Below are positions 1-11,296 of a stretch of DNA of 64,000 nt, in pieces; the first letter of the stretch is position 1, and every line of letters starts with the position of its first letter. The DNA comes from Atherinomorus stipes (taxonomy: Eukaryota; Chordata; Actinopteri; Atheriniformes; Atherinidae): NCBI GenBank assembly GCA_023101725.1, contig JALJCO010013434.1, positions 868,001 to 932,000 of the forward strand, given 5' to 3'. The position numbers were made by a program, and so were the translations under genes. A model generated the notes under the pieces. That model made no database searches. It was not told the DNA's origin and saw only the letters and a list, made by a program, of their open reading frames with translations.

Positions 1-1704
1 AGGTTGCTGCTAAACGCCACAAACATGGACATCATCAATGAGCAGAGTCTGTCTGACCGGGAACTCATGCTGCGTTTCAGCCTGACTCACAGCCACCTGC
101 ATACCATCCATCCTCAGGCCTTCCGTGTCGCTCCGCAGCTCAAGTCTGTCATGCTGTCATTCAATGATCTATCCACCCTTCCTGCTCGAGTTTTCAGTCC
201 TCTTACCAGTGTGGAGGAGATTTACTTAGATGGGAACCAGTTGGAGACGATTGCCCCTGATATGTTTGAGGGGCTTGAAGGGTTGTTGCTTCTGGACTTG
301 ACACGCAACAAACTCACCAATCTTGCCTCAGACATTTTTGATGGACTTACCAACCTCACTACTCTGAACCTGGGCAGGAACTACATAAAGAAACTTCCAC
401 CAATCATCTTTAACTCACTGACAAAGCTTCGCAAGCTTAGGATTTATAACAATGAGCTAGAGGAGCTGGAGGAAGGGATCTTTGACAAACTTGTCAACCT
501 GGAGGAGCTGATTCTCTATCAAAATCAGATTAAAAGTCTTCCTAGCCAAGTGTTCTGGTCCCTGGAGAATCTGAGGGTCCTAACCCTGTCCTCCAACCAA
601 CTCCAGGCTCTCCCTCGCAAAACCTTCTACAACATGCAGAAGCTGAGCAAACTCACCATTTACAAGAACCCCCTATTATCTCTACCAGACGAGCTGATGG
701 GTCACATGCCTGACATGAGAGAGTTTTATCTGTTTTCCACCAACCTCACCACTGTTCCTGGAAATGTGTTTGCAAATATGTCAGGGCTGCTGCATCTTAA
801 CTTGCACTTAAATGACAAGCTGAGGGAGCTGCCATCTGAGCTTTTCTGCTGTCTTCCCAACCTTCAGAAGCTCTCGCTACGAAGCAACAACATTGAACAC
901 CTTCATCCTCAGATGTTCTCCACACTGAGCACACTGCACATACTTCTCCTCAATGACAACAAGCTAAAAAGACTGCCTGAGGACATTTTCCAGAACCTTA
1001 CTGGGATTATCACCCTCGATTTGAGGAACAACCACCTCACAAATCTACCGGAAGATATTTTCTTGTCAAATACACATTTAAAGAGTCTCACTCTAAGTGA
1101 GAATCCCTGGGACTGTACTTGTGCTATCAGAGGGATCGCAAGATGGATAAGACATAATAAGGATGTAGTTCTCGACAGAGATAATGTGGAATGTCACAGT
1201 CCGGTCTACCAGCTGCTCCGTAGTGTTGGATCTCTGGGTGATGAGGAATTCAACTACTGCGGTGCAAGAACATTCAAAACCTCCTTTACAACACACGAGA
1301 CAACACAAACATTGGATGTCACCTCAGCCTCTTCTCCCATAGCACCTACCGCCTCGACCTCTCCACCTGCAGCATTTACCACCTCAGACCCCACAACACC
1401 CTCTGCCTTGCTTCACACTAAATCCACCACTCAGCCTGATGAAACCCACCCTGTCTCACCCACTTTCCATGATATACTGGTACTTGAACAGGGGCCTGAG
1501 TTTGTTCATCACAACCATCACAAAGGCTGGGTGTATGTGTGGTTTCTACCCTCCAGTACAGCTTTGACTGCCATCCTCATGTTTGTATACATCCTTCTTT
1601 TGGCCATGGGTTTATTGCTCATTGTTGCTGCCATGTTTGGCATGTATCGCCTCAGCCTGAGCATGAATAAGATGATGACTGAGTGTGCACGAACTGAGGA
1701 GTAA
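1..1704 (+). CDS. gp5: Platelet glycoprotein V (gp5), 5'-truncated by the window edge
   Basis: Leucine-rich-repeat membrane glycoprotein. In mammals GP5 is part of the platelet GPIb-IX-V receptor for von Willebrand factor and is cut by thrombin; a thrombocyte role in fish is inferred. The frame is open from base 1, so the start, signal peptide and N-terminal cysteine cap lie upstream; the first Met codons here are internal. About 14 LRRs of 24 residues (LxxLxLxxNxL) run to codon 367, followed by a C-terminal cap starting at N368-P-W with Cys-rich DCTC, a Thr/Ser/Pro-rich spacer (about 425-490), and a membrane helix at about 521-550 with a short tail. The imperfect repeat around 'LNDKLRELPSELF' aligns with the irregular GP5 repeat containing 'SPRLSALPQ', and the membrane segment with a YxLLLA core also fits GP5. 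The coding part is intronless, as in other GP5 genes. Next on the same strand come lrrc15 and a cpn2-like gene. LRRC15 or CPN2 are less likely because of the C-terminus. Confidence 0.85.
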   Translation, partial: RLLLNATNMDIINEQSLSDRELMLRFSLTHSHLHTIHPQAFRVAPQLKSVMLSFNDLSTLPARVFSPLTSVEEIYLDGNQLETIAPDMFEGLEGLLLLDLTRNKLTNLASDIFDGLTNLTTLNLGRNYIKKLPPIIFNSLTKLRKLRIYNNELEELEEGIFDKLVNLEELILYQNQIKSLPSQVFWSLENLRVLTLSSNQLQALPRKTFYNMQKLSKLTIYKNPLLSLPDELMGHMPDMREFYLFSTNLTTVPGNVFANMSGLLHLNLHLNDKLRELPSELFCCLPNLQKLSLRSNNIEHLHPQMFSTLSTLHILLLNDNKLKRLPEDIFQNLTGIITLDLRNNHLTNLPEDIFLSNTHLKSLTLSENPWDCTCAIRGIARWIRHNKDVVLDRDNVECHSPVYQLLRSVGSLGDEEFNYCGARTFKTSFTTHETTQTLDVTSASSPIAPTASTSPPAAFTTSDPTTPSALLHTKSTTQPDETHPVSPTFHDILVLEQGPEFVHHNHHKGWVYVWFLPSSTALTAILMFVYILLLAMGLLLIVAAMFGMYRLSLSMNKMMTECARTEE

Positions 1705-2540
1705 CATGCTGTATTATCAGGACTGTTGCACACAGGCAGATAAACTGCTTTTTCTAGAGTCTTCTTATAGTTGCTTTTTCATAATTATGTTTTATCTTCA
1801 AAAGTTTCTTCAGCAAACTTGGAATCACAATATTACATCTAAAATTTCGTAAATACAGGGACCTATAAGTCAGCAATTTGCTTTTATAGATGTAATTGAA
1901 CTGTAATAATTAAAACTATTTGAAGAGAATGCATGAAGTTGGATTCAAAAGCTGATCAAATGCACATGTTCATCCCTTAGCTTTAGAATGAATTAAATAT
2001 CTGGATTTGGTCAGAGAAATCAGTTTTAACACATCACTGTAAGCTAAAACTAAACAAATTACAGTTTAAATAACTGAAATTGTGAAATGACAACTGTGCT
2101 ATTTTTCTTTGTTTTCTTATTACACGTGTAAGAATTCACATGGATGTATCATGTGTACATTTTCATGTTATATCTAACAACTCTTATGTTCTGACAATAA
2201 TTATTTGTGAAAAGCTTCATAAACCAAATGCAACCAAAACAGCATCGATGGTCATTGCTATGATATCTAGTGATTAGGCCTTTCCAAAATGCTGAGTTCA
2301 TACAGTGGGTGAGAGTGCATGGGAAGAGGAAATTGCTCAGCATAGACACACCAACTCTTTGTGGTGTGGACAAATGCCTATCAAATACAGAGGCACAGAA
2401 TACAGAATAAATAATTAAATTTCGACCTGCAACAAATTAGCAAAATCACCCTCAAAAGTCGAAAACCAATCCCCCCTCCCCCTCACTTCACACAAAGCCC
2501 CCCTCCCTGTCCACACAGCTTTTAACTCCTGTAACTTCCC
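1705..2540. other. gp5 3' flank, no gene seen
   Basis: AT-rich sequence after the gp5 stop. A possible polyadenylation signal AATAAA lies at 2406-2411. Bases about 2200-2380 resemble 9130-9300 ('gtgattaggcctttcc' followed by a 'gggtgagag'/'gaggaaattgc' string), marking the start of a duplicated block. A pyrimidine-rich run sits at about 2468-2515. Confidence 0.4.
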
Positions 2541-2543
2541 CTC

Positions 2544-2627
<84 letters not shown>

Positions 2628-2628
2628 A
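2544..2628. repeat. (AAAG)n microsatellite
   Basis: About twenty uninterrupted AAAG units. The same repeat heads the paralogous block at 12305, so it was probably present before the duplication and then expanded separately. Confidence 0.95.
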
Positions 2629-3655
2629 AAAAATATGGTTGCTGTCCAGCTTCTTTAAGCCTTTTTAAGAGATTATTTCTTTGGGAAAACTCCTTCTGAA
2701 CCCTGTTAAGTCTCAGCTACTGGGTTTGGACCTCCAGTTTGGTAGTAATTAGGAAGGACAGCTTTGATCTCACCATGTCAAGAATTGTGAGATTCAGAAA
2801 AAACATAGAAATCCTTTCTGTTGTAGGAAAATCCAAAATAATATAATGTAAAGTTTACAAATATGCTCCCAAAATACAGAAATTTTTCAAACTAATGTGA
2901 GCTCCAAAAATACAGTTTGACACAATTCATGATTTTGGTGCCAAAGGCCTGCATCATGATTTAACAGTCTATACTTTCAGCAGTGTTGGCAAGAAATGCT
3001 TATGTCCACAGGCATTACTGGTTTGTTTTGTATTAATGGATTCTTCTAGCGTGAATAAAAAAAGAGACTGCCACATGTCACTGTTGTTACCTGGAGCTGC
3101 CTGCATCGTACTGGACTTATTATTGTGGTGATTTAAACTGTAGATCTCCCTTTGTGGCACTATAATGAGAAAATACACAGTCAACAGGAAATTTGCTATT
3201 GTTTTCAAAGAAGAAAACAATGATCTAATTATAAAAAATATATATCTTATCGATCTTATCTCTCTCGTGTTTTCTGTATTCCAGCTCTATTCACTGTTAT
3301 ATTATATGAGATATGAATTATCTATTATTTGAAAAGTATAGTATATTGTTATTTTGTTTTGTGGTGATTTAAGACATGAAAACTTATCTTTAAGATAAAT
3401 CACAACTCTGAGACATGCAACCTTGTTACTAGCAGCATCGAAGCACACAAGAACCACATTTTAGTTTAGGTTGTCAACCCACTGTTTAGTCTACAGAATA
3501 TAATGTTACTTTCCCGCTGTAATGAGATATTTGAGAGGAAACCACAAGGCCATTGTGCTCACTTTAACTTGACCTAATTTTTATTATAAAGCTCACAGCA
3601 TATGCAGTAAAAATAAATTTAGTTTTCCAAGACTATTTTGCAAGGTTGAAATTAG
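2629..3655. repeat. Duplicated flanking block, copy A
   Basis: Non-coding sequence homologous to 12446-14520. Shared strings include 'gtgccaaa.gcctgc', 'gatttaacagtc', 'agagctgcctgca', 'cttattattgtgg' and 'atgagaaaatacacagt'. The last 130 bases ('gatatttgag', 'aaagctca', 'gcaaggttgaaatta') also match 19740-19860, immediately upstream of the intact cpn2-like gene. Short ORFs here are not conserved between copies. Confidence 0.75.
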
Positions 3656-4556
3656 GGATGCATGATATAACTGGCCCCCTATCGAAATCGGCCTATATCG
3701 GCCTTAAAACTGAGAATCGGACATCAGCCACCCCACCGATATTCAACCAATATTTAACCGATCAGCCTGCTGTTTTTAAAGTCTAAAAAAAAATTCTTCT
3801 TCTTCTTCAAAAACTTCTTTTTTGCAGACTTTAACACTTCTAAAGACTTGGGGTGGGAAAAAATATTGATACACTGAAATATTGCGATATGCTGATATCA
3901 TACTGACATTTAAAAATGCTGTATCGATCTATTTTATTGACTACATCTCACAATATTTCATCGCTCTGTTACGAAATCTTGCAAGAATTCACGAAAATTT
4001 CGCAACATTTTCATATGCTGATATATTGACATATAAAAACGCGGTATCGATCTATTTCAGTAAACAAATCTCGCGATATTTCATCGTTCCGTTACAAAAT
4101 CTCTCGAGAATTCACGAAATATTGTGAGATTTTGTAAGTGAAATAGATCGATGCCGCGTTTTTAAATATTGATTTGATATCATCATACGTCTGTAACCAT
4201 ACTGACTCTGATTTATTTTTAATATGTTTTATTCAAGACGACAGCAGCCAAAACTTGCCGCTGCCTGAATGAATGAGTGAGGAAATGAAATAGTGAATGT
4301 GGCTGAAAGTGGGTGGAGACAGCAAGAAACTCAAGTATTCTCCACATTAACCTGCTCCTGACCAGGTTAGTTTCAAAGAGTCTGTTGCTAAGGTAACTGA
4401 CCAAGGGTATAAGTTCCCCCTCTTTGTGAAACAGGCCAGAGTTACTCCTCTTTCCCTGGGTTGAGTTACCTTTGTTAAACAGAAAACTCAGAGTTTCCCT
4501 AATTTCAGGGTTAAACAACTCAGGGTTTTCATTAAACCTGCTTCATGAAACAGACC
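3656..4556. repeat. Insertions of short DNA-transposon type repeats
   Basis: A piece with 'atcggcctatatcggcc' (3690s) resembles the ends of fish hAT-like MITEs. Bases about 3890-4125 hold two imperfect tandem copies of a roughly 130-base unit containing 'tatcgatctatttta/ttca' and 'gaattcacga'. Bases about 4330-4556, ending in 'catgaaacagacccc', look like another common fish interspersed repeat, possibly Harbinger-type. They separate flanking block A from the pseudogene. Family names are tentative. Confidence 0.45.
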
Positions 4557-4943
4557 CCAGAGCTTTTTGGAGAAATGCCTAAAATAACAGTTAAACCTTC
4601 AACAAAACCATCTGAGCACTCTTCCTAAAGTAATATTAATTCCTTTGAAAAAGGTAAAGAGGCTAGATCTCTCTAAAAATGATTTTGTCAACGTATCAGC
4701 TGATTATTTTGAAGGCCCAGAGAAACTCACTGAGCTGAATCTGCAAGAGAACTCGATCCAGTCGCTGGACGCACTCATGTTTGAAAAACTACAGTCATTG
4801 AGCACGTTCAAGCTCACTTGCAACAAACTCCAGACACTTCCCATGAGGATATCTTTGAGCCTTTGGGTAAACTAAAAAAACTTGACCTTACAGGCAATCC
4901 CTGGAACTGTGACTGTAATTTATGTAATATCACTCCACACATG

Positions 4944-5656
4944 TCCTGTCCAGCACCATAGCAGCAGAATGGGGATCTGACTGCTATGTTGTGTCAGGCA
5001 GATTTACTTTGCCAAGAGGAGCTTTATGGGTATAAGGCTCCTCTTGATGTACAAATATTATGCTTTATTTATTTGATTTTTGTTTTTCTTTGTAATTGTT
5101 ATGTTATTGAATTCACATATTATTGCTGGACCTGACAAGAGGGAAAAAAAAGGGGAAAGGAGAGTGAAAAAGAAAGAGAGAGAGAACTGACAGAAGAGAG
5201 AGCTGCTGCACCTGTAAGAAAACAAGAAGTCACCTGCAACATCTTCAACAGAAACAAAGCTGACAATTATTAAGACCTCTTATAGACAGACAAGCTGGAA
5301 GAGACAGTGATAATCACAGATCCAGACACTGATCGCACAGAGGAAGGAACAACTGTAGTTAGTGGTGATGTCACCACACGACATCACAGTGATTTAATCA
5401 GCATGCAGATTAATAAGTGTGGGAACAAGATATAAGATGGAAGATTGAGGATAGATTGGTGACGAGTGATTGTGTAAATGTGACCAAGCCCCCACGGAAA
5501 TCAGAGGCAGGCCGGGGGGGGCACCAGGACCCAGGAGAGCCAGCAGTCCCCCCAGAGCACAGACCCCACCGCAGAGACCACCACATATACCCAGATAGCC
5601 AAGTGTATCTATCTGCTGCTTGCAACCCGGGGGAGTGCTCTATAGTGGGCGTGCCA
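4944..5656. repeat. Repeat-derived filler inside the cpn2-like pseudogene
   Basis: No coding homology seen. It contains a purine-rich stretch (5140-5190) and a GC-rich piece (5490-5640) that recalls GC-rich parts of fish interspersed elements. It lies where the Thr-rich stalk of the parent gene would be. Confidence 0.35.
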
Positions 5657-5798
5657 CATAATGGGCGTGTCGTGTTGTGGGTGGGTGTTGTTAGGTTTAG
5701 GGGAAAGGTCAGGGTGTAGGGTTAGATTTTATCGTGCCCTCATAGGTCTAGTGGGTGTGTTGTTGAGTGACGCCACTCGACGACACGCCCACTTTATG
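5657..5798. mobile_element. Small MITE with imperfect terminal inverted repeats
   Basis: Left end 'cataatgggcgtgtcg' (5657-5672) is mirrored by 'cgacacgcccactttatg' (5781-5798). The interior has a G/T-rich stretch with TTAGG-like words. No coding capacity. It sits inside the GC-rich repeat. Confidence 0.55.
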
Positions 5799-5973
5799 AC
5801 ATGTCTCTGTCTTGCGAACCGCAGATAGACCCTACTCCAGATAATGCAAAGGGTGGTTGTGAGGCACAGGCACCCACACAGGGGACTAGGGACAACAGTT
5901 GTCGGCCCCACCAGGTGCTGGCCCCCCAGAGGCAGGCAGTACCCAGGGATCAGGGCCCCAGGAGACCAGGGCA
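5799..5973. repeat. GC-rich repeat remainder
   Basis: Continuation of the GC-rich interspersed repeat (many CCC/GGG words), up to where Tc1 similarity begins. No gene seen; ORFs here are accidental products of GC richness. Confidence 0.35.
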
Positions 5974-7281
5974 CTTTCTGCAGCACTAATGGTTCCTAAG
6001 AGCATGGTGGCCTCCATGGTCCTTAAATGGAAGAAGTTTGGGATGACCAGAACTCTTCCAAGACCTGGCCGTCCAGCTAAACTGAGCAATCTTGGGAGAA
6101 GAGCCTTGGTGAGAAAGATAAAGAAGAACCCAAGTGTGGCATGACAAGGAGGGCCTTGGCAGGATTCGATCCCCTGAGTCCCAGGTGAAAGTCATGAGTG
6201 CCAACCAGTCAGCCAAAGGGACATCCCCTTGGCCAAGTAGCCAGGGTACATGGTCACTCGGAGGCATAGTGACAGGCCAATCAACTTCCACACAAAGATC
6301 ACTGTGGCTGAGTTCCAGAGATGCAGTAGGGAGATGGGAGAAAGTTCCACAAAGTCAACAATCACTGCAGCCCTCCACCAGTCAGGGCTTTATGGCAGAG
6401 TGGACCAATGGAAGCTTCTGCTCAGTGCAAGACATATGAAAGCCCACACAGAGTTTGCCAAAAAACACATGAAGGACTCCCAGAATGTGAGAAATAAGAT
6501 TCTGGTCTGATGAGACCAAGATTGAACTTTTTGGAGTTAACTCTAAGTGGTATGTGTGGACAAAAACCAAGCACTGCTCATCACCTGTCCAATACAATCA
6601 CAACAGTGAAACATGGTGGTGGCACTGCAGCATCATGCTAGGGGGTGTTTTTCAGCTGCAGGGACAGGTCGACTGGTTGCAATTGAAGGAAAGATGAATG
6701 CAGCCAAACACAAAGAGATCCTGGAAGATAACCTCTTCCAGAGTGCTCAGGGCCTCAGACTGGGCCGAAGGTTCACCTTCCAACAAGACAATGACCCTCA
6801 GCACACATCTAAAATAACAAAGGAGTGGCTTCAGAACAACTCTTGGACCATTCTTGACTGGCCCAGCCAGAGCCCTGACTTAAACCCAATTGAGCATCTC
6901 TGGAGAGACCTGTTCACCAATGTTCACCATCCAACCTGACAGAACTGGAGAGGATCTGCAAGGAAGAATGGCAAAAGATCTCCAAATCCAGATGGGAAAA
7001 ACTTGTTGCATCATTCCCAAGAAGACTCATGGCTGTACTGGCTCAAAAGGACCCTTTGCTCAGTACTGAGCAAAGAGTCTGAATACTTATGACCATGTGA
7101 TATTTCAGTTTTTCTTTTTTTAATAAATTTGCAAAAAATTCTACATTTCTGCTTTTTTATGTCAAGATAGGGTGTTGAGTTTACAATGAGAAATAAAAAT
7201 GAACTTTTTTTTATTTTGGCAAATGGTTGCAAACAAAGCATGAAATGTTTAAGGGGGTCTGAATACTTTCCTTACCCACTG
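5974..7281 (+). mobile_element. Tc1/mariner element, 5'-truncated, dead transposase
   Basis: Cut-and-paste DNA transposon relic. It encodes pieces of a Tc1-type DDE transposase: a helix-turn-helix part ('WKKFGMTRTLPRPGRPAKL', about 6028-6085) and the catalytic C-terminus (FQQDNDP at about 6778, WPSQSPDLNPIEHLW at about 6858). The reading frame is broken in several places and by a nested tRNA-like element at 6135-6292. The right end reads 'gggtctgaatactttcc' ending 'cccactg' followed by TA, the usual Tc1 target. No matching left inverted repeat is visible, so the left end is lost. It cannot move by itself. Confidence 0.9.
6135..6292 (-). mobile_element. TG...CA tRNA-like element, copy 1
   Basis: A copy of the 150-160 base family described under findings, inserted in the Tc1 transposase between the 'aagaaccc' and 'gatcactgtggctgag' segments. 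Flanks caag/caaa form an imperfect 4-base duplication. The tRNA-like A box ('TGGCTGACTGG') and B-box-like 'GGATCGAATCC' read on the minus strand. Confidence 0.8.
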
Positions 7282-7484
7282 TATACATTCAACAGAAAAA
7301 AATCTAGGATTATTTACATTTTAATGTTGGTGGTTGGGATCACATGCACACTGCTGCTAAGTTCACCATGTCTGTTTTCCACCTACTGCAGCACAGAGAA
7401 AAGAGGAACCAGAGGATCAAACTCATCCATTTCTCCTACAGGGAGGAGGTCATCCTGATGCCTGTACATGAGACAGAGACTTTA

Positions 7485-8344
7485 AAAAACAAAAAAAACA
7501 AAAAAAAAATCCTAACAAAACAATACTGTAACAACAGCAACACCCCCTCTCCAAAGCCCCCCAATATTAACAATGTGTTTATATACATAAATAAACTCAA
7601 ACTCAACTCCAAAATGTTTTGACTGTTTTAAGGATGCCGAAACAGAGACAATGTGATCATGCTTCCTTATCTTCTTTATCGTAAGTTTGAAAAAGGAATT
7701 CAGCACCATCTGTAATCCGTCTGATTACTGGTTCAGACAACTAGAGTGGCTGCTGAAGTAATCCAGACAAGAAGAAATAAAAGGATGTAAAATAATCTCT
7801 GTAATGATAACAACCTCTTTTTAAAAGACAAAAAGGAACAAATCTCAGAGATGTTACTTTGGTATATGGCATTTTGTATATTTGTGTAATTATTCTTATA
7901 ATTATATTATATATTGAACATAATTAAATTCCTTCTTAATCTTCCAAACAAAAGTTAAGCTATATTAAGATACTGTATATTATTGTTTTTAATTGTCTGC
8001 TCTTTTAAAATGTCATTTTATGTTTGTTACTTCTCTTTGCTGGTTGGCGTGTCTTATTTTCTTTCAAATGTTTTCTGCCTTGATGGACCTAAATCGTGCA
8101 AAAAAAATAAACAGAGGATTATTGTTCTGCACTCTTTCTTGCTCTGTACTTACTTGTTCAATAAAGCAGTGGGATTTCTTTTTGCCATGTCCTGTCTTTG
8201 GCTGAACACACAGCAGAGGGGGACAAAGATCCATGATAACTCCTTTTGCGTCATTCGCTTTACTTTAAACACCCCCACCTGCAATGATCCCCCAACACCT
8301 GCCAGCTGTCTGTCCCTCAGGCCCGTCTCACCACTATGGGCCAT
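7485..8344. other. Non-coding, no gene seen
   Basis: AT-rich sequence between the pseudogene and a LINE fragment. Includes an A-rich run at 7483-7510. No conserved reading frame recognised. Confidence 0.4.
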
Positions 8345-8460
8345 ATAGGGCATTCAGTCGGTCTGCCCCTCACCTCTGGAACTCCCTCCCTACCCACCTC
8401 CTTACCCTGGACTCATTTACTCATTTTAAAAACTGGACTCAAAACATTTCCGTTTAGGCA
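8345..8460 (+). mobile_element. LINE ORF2 C-terminal fragment (L2/CR1-like)
   Basis: The frame from about 8351 reads FSRSAPHLWNSLPTHLLTLD then SFTHFKN, the characteristic end of a fish L2/CR1-type reverse-transcriptase ORF ('LWNSLP'). A poly-G run follows at 8468-8478. Only this short end is recognisable. Confidence 0.65.
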
Positions 8461-8519
8461 ATCACATGGGGGGGGGGGCGTCCTGTTGCTTAAAGCTATA
8501 ATTGCCACCAAAGTTTAAG

Positions 8520-9354
8520 TCATTGTGATGTTATTTCACTGTTCCCATAACTAATTAGCTGTTTCCTTTTGCATATTTCCTGTGCATCTTACTGAAGCCA
8601 TATTTAAACCTGTTTGTTGTACAAAATTTGGGAGAACTAACATCCATTATTTTACCTCTACATTCGCATAACTTGCACAAATAAACAACAGCAGGAACAC
8701 AAATACATTTCACACAAAAGTTCCCCAGCTCCTGCAATGTCCCCTTTTCCTTTTCTGATGTTATATGAAGGAGAAAACCTGTTTTCAGAAATGAAGCACA
8801 TGTTGGGAACTGGGAAGGATGGACCATCACCCTCATAATAGCTGTCATAACAGGAAGAATATTTAACCATGATTCAGGTTTCACAATGTCAAGGGGGAAA
8901 ACAACTTTTGAGATGACACATTCTTTTGCAAAACACTCTCTCCATAGTTTCACAAGCATCCATTATGGTACAAAACCACAACAATGTCCACAGAAAACCC
9001 CACCGAAAAACTCCAACAGAAAAACGTTCATCTGCTGGACAAAAATAATCTTCCACACCTAAAGCTTCACAAAGTGACAGTGAATGCCACAAATTCCATG
9101 AGAAGCAATTGGACTTTAAAGCATAAAGCAAACAAAAGAGGATGATTTGGCAAACTGCACCCAAGTTCATTGCTATGACAACGGGTGATTAGGCCTTTCC
9201 AGTACGCTGAGCTCACACAACAGTGGGCGAGAGTTTGAAAGGGTAGAGGAAATTGCACAGCTTGGACACAAGAAGTATCTGACAGCAGTGGAAAACAAGT
9301 TGAAAAATGAGAAACAAAAACATGTAGATTTATAAATGTGAGATACAGTAACAA
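8520..9354. repeat. Non-coding; includes paralogue of the gp5 3' flank
   Basis: Bases about 9130-9300 match 2220-2380 ('gtgattaggcctttcc', 'gaggaaattgc'), the leftmost part of the duplicated block. The rest shows no gene; minus-strand ORFs up to 134 codons lack any recognisable domain and are judged spurious. Confidence 0.5.
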
Positions 9355-9378
9355 TGTGTGTGTGTGTGTGTGTGTGTG
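9355..9378. repeat. (TG)n microsatellite
   Basis: Twelve GT/TG units. Confidence 0.9.
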
Positions 9379-11230
9379 ATGAACTTACTGGCCAGGAATC
9401 TTTTCCCGAGCACATGGTGCACAGAGGTTCAAGGTTGACCATAAGGTATTACAAAATTAATTTTCAATCTGTGCAGGATGATATCAGAATATTTCCAATG
9501 CAGAGATAAGACACAGACAGAAATGGCCAATGTGTGTGTGCAAATAATACAACAAGAGTGAATAACAAAAAAAGACTGGTCATTCCTCGTACATTTCTGT
9601 TACGATAGCAAGTTACATTCTGTCGATCTGATTGCAACTTATGTTTCAAGTAGTTTTAATCCAGCTAAAATCAGCTTGTTTGAACAGTCATGAAGTACCG
9701 GATTAAGTTTTTACAATTAATTAAAATTTCCAAATAAATTCTCTTCTCGTGGCCAACCTCAAGAAAAATAGAATTTACTTAGTTGTGGATATTTATAGTT
9801 TGTGGTGTCAGGTATCCAGAAACTATGCATTTCAACATATTTTGGAGAAAATATTTAGCTCATTCTGTTGACACCTAATGCTTTATTTGCTGTTTTTTTT
9901 TTTTTTTTTTTTTTTAAGAATTTTGAGCTAGAAATGACATATATATATATAACTTTTTCACTTGAATTGGCAATTTTCGGATTTGGTGGTGGGAAACTTC
10001 TGAGAGTCCAATCAACTTTTGGACAACATAAATCATGTGAATTGCAGTTTGTTAGCCCCTTTTTTTTTCATTTTTAGTGGTAACCACCTTGTCAATGGAT
10101 GTAATACTTATCTAATTGCAACACTTTGTGAGGAAAGTCAGTTATTTCAAGTAAAAAAATTTATCTTGATTGAATGAAAACCATATACAAAAACACAACT
10201 TCTAAATTGTTTATTATGAAATAATATCAAAATGCACCTTAAAAAGCACAAAAAAATAGCTCAGTTCAGCACAGGAAAGGAAAATAACATAATAAATGAA
10301 TAAAAAACAAACTGTTACCCCAAGTAAGTGAGCAATAAAAAAAGAAAGAGTTTTTACTATTTTCTTATTAAATCATTGTTAGAATAACTCATTAATAACA
10401 CAATGCTACAACCTCTGTTCTGAGCTCATCTTCTGTAATTTCATGGACACACCATGTGTCCAGTACAGTTTCGCGCTAAAGCCGCATCTACTTATCCGTT
10501 AACTCCACCCTTGTTATCTGTTTTCCTGCTGTATCCGATGTTAAAGACTTTAAATGCTGAAAAAAGAGAAACACTCGCTGCTTAACTTCCTTTGTAACTA
10601 ATTCATCTGAGAAAAAAAAAAAACATCCACCAAGGTGCCAAAGAAAAGCTTTATCACATTATTTAATCAGTTATCCTGAAAAGCTGAACGTTTTTTCTGC
10701 ACAGCTCTTTATCGTAAAGTATTTAATAATGTTACTGAACAGAAACAGTAAGCATGATCATGATCACAGTCGGATGAAAGAGTATTTTTGGCCACGTCCA
10801 AGGCTGCCAAAAGTAGATTTACAAGCATACCAGTGATGCCATACTGAACATATCTACAGTAACTGCTTTATACCTTCAAACAAACACATGAACACACACA
10901 GACCCCTCACCCTCCAACACTTCCATGCTCACACAACAAAATCAGTTCAGGCACAGAGTAACACAACAGGGTGGGGCTTGATCCCCCCCCCCCCCTCCAC
11001 CACATTTAACAAAAATGTGAGTGCATGAAAGGCGCAGATGGGGCACGGGGACTGCTCGGTAGTGCCACTGAGACAGAATCTCTCAATTTGATTAGCACAG
11101 AAAGGAGAAAAACAGCACACACACGCAAAAAAACTTTTCTACCTTAGAAATCCAGAGATGACGCAGAGCAAAATCATGTGACAGTGGAAACTTGTAGAGG
11201 ATTAGGAACTGCAGAGGGAAGGGTGGACTT
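9379..11230. other. Non-coding region upstream of the lrrc15 leader
   Basis: AT-rich with a poly-T run at 9892-9916 and a C13 run at 10983-10995. No coding feature recognised. The last few hundred bases before 11235 are the likely lrrc15 promoter region; CACCC-like words occur near 10907 and 11000. Confidence 0.4.
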
Positions 11231-11234
11231 GTTG

Positions 11235-11242
11235 CATAAAAG
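11235..11242 (+). promoter_or_regulatory. TATA-like box for the lrrc15 leader exon
   Basis: 'cataaaag' lies about 30 bases upstream of the probable transcription start near 11265-11272 ('tcctgctcactg') and 54 bases before a consensus splice donor. The position relative to the donor is the main evidence. Confidence 0.5.
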
Positions 11243-11265
11243 ACACCCGAGCTAACGGACCATAT

Positions 11266-11296
11266 CCTGCTCACTGAACATCAACTACTACTGGAG
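11266..11296 (+). other. Probable lrrc15 5'-UTR leader exon with splice donor
   Basis: The short sequence after the TATA-like box ends in a perfect donor AG|GTAAGT (intron begins at 11297). The next strong acceptor, 'tttcttctgttctag' at 15578, lies four bases before the lrrc15 start codon. A single non-coding leader exon with an intron of about 4.3 kb is therefore likely. Confidence 0.55.

Larger units (their letters stand above)
4557..7484 (+). pseudogene. cpn2-like pseudogene, interrupted by transposons
   Basis: Bases 4557-4943 are nearly identical to 20957-21335 of the intact cpn2-like gene (last LRRs into the C-terminal cap, NPWNCDCNL). Bases about 7303-7484 match its membrane segment and tail ('ttcaccatgtct', 'cagcacagagaaa', 'agaggatcaaactca'). 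Everything N-terminal and the whole Thr-rich stalk are missing. The LRR piece carries a 2-base deletion near 4592, a net 2-base insertion near 4842 ('cccatgagg' for 'ccggagg') and a 4-base insertion near 4922, so it cannot encode the protein. The gap holds unrelated repeats and a Tc1 relic whose right end abuts the tail piece. It is a non-functional paralogue, either a recent duplicate or one homogenised by gene conversion. Confidence 0.85.

Noticed and set aside
4645..4875. Short LRR ORF as an independent gene
   Set aside because: It is an open stretch within the cpn2-like pseudogene, with frameshifts on both sides when compared with 20957-21335.
6613..6939. Functional transposase gene
   Set aside because: Only the C-terminal catalytic part is open; the element is truncated, frameshifted and interrupted.
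8555..8959. 134-codon minus-strand ORF
   Set aside because: No signal, domain or repeat pattern; not conserved in the paralogous flank near gp5.
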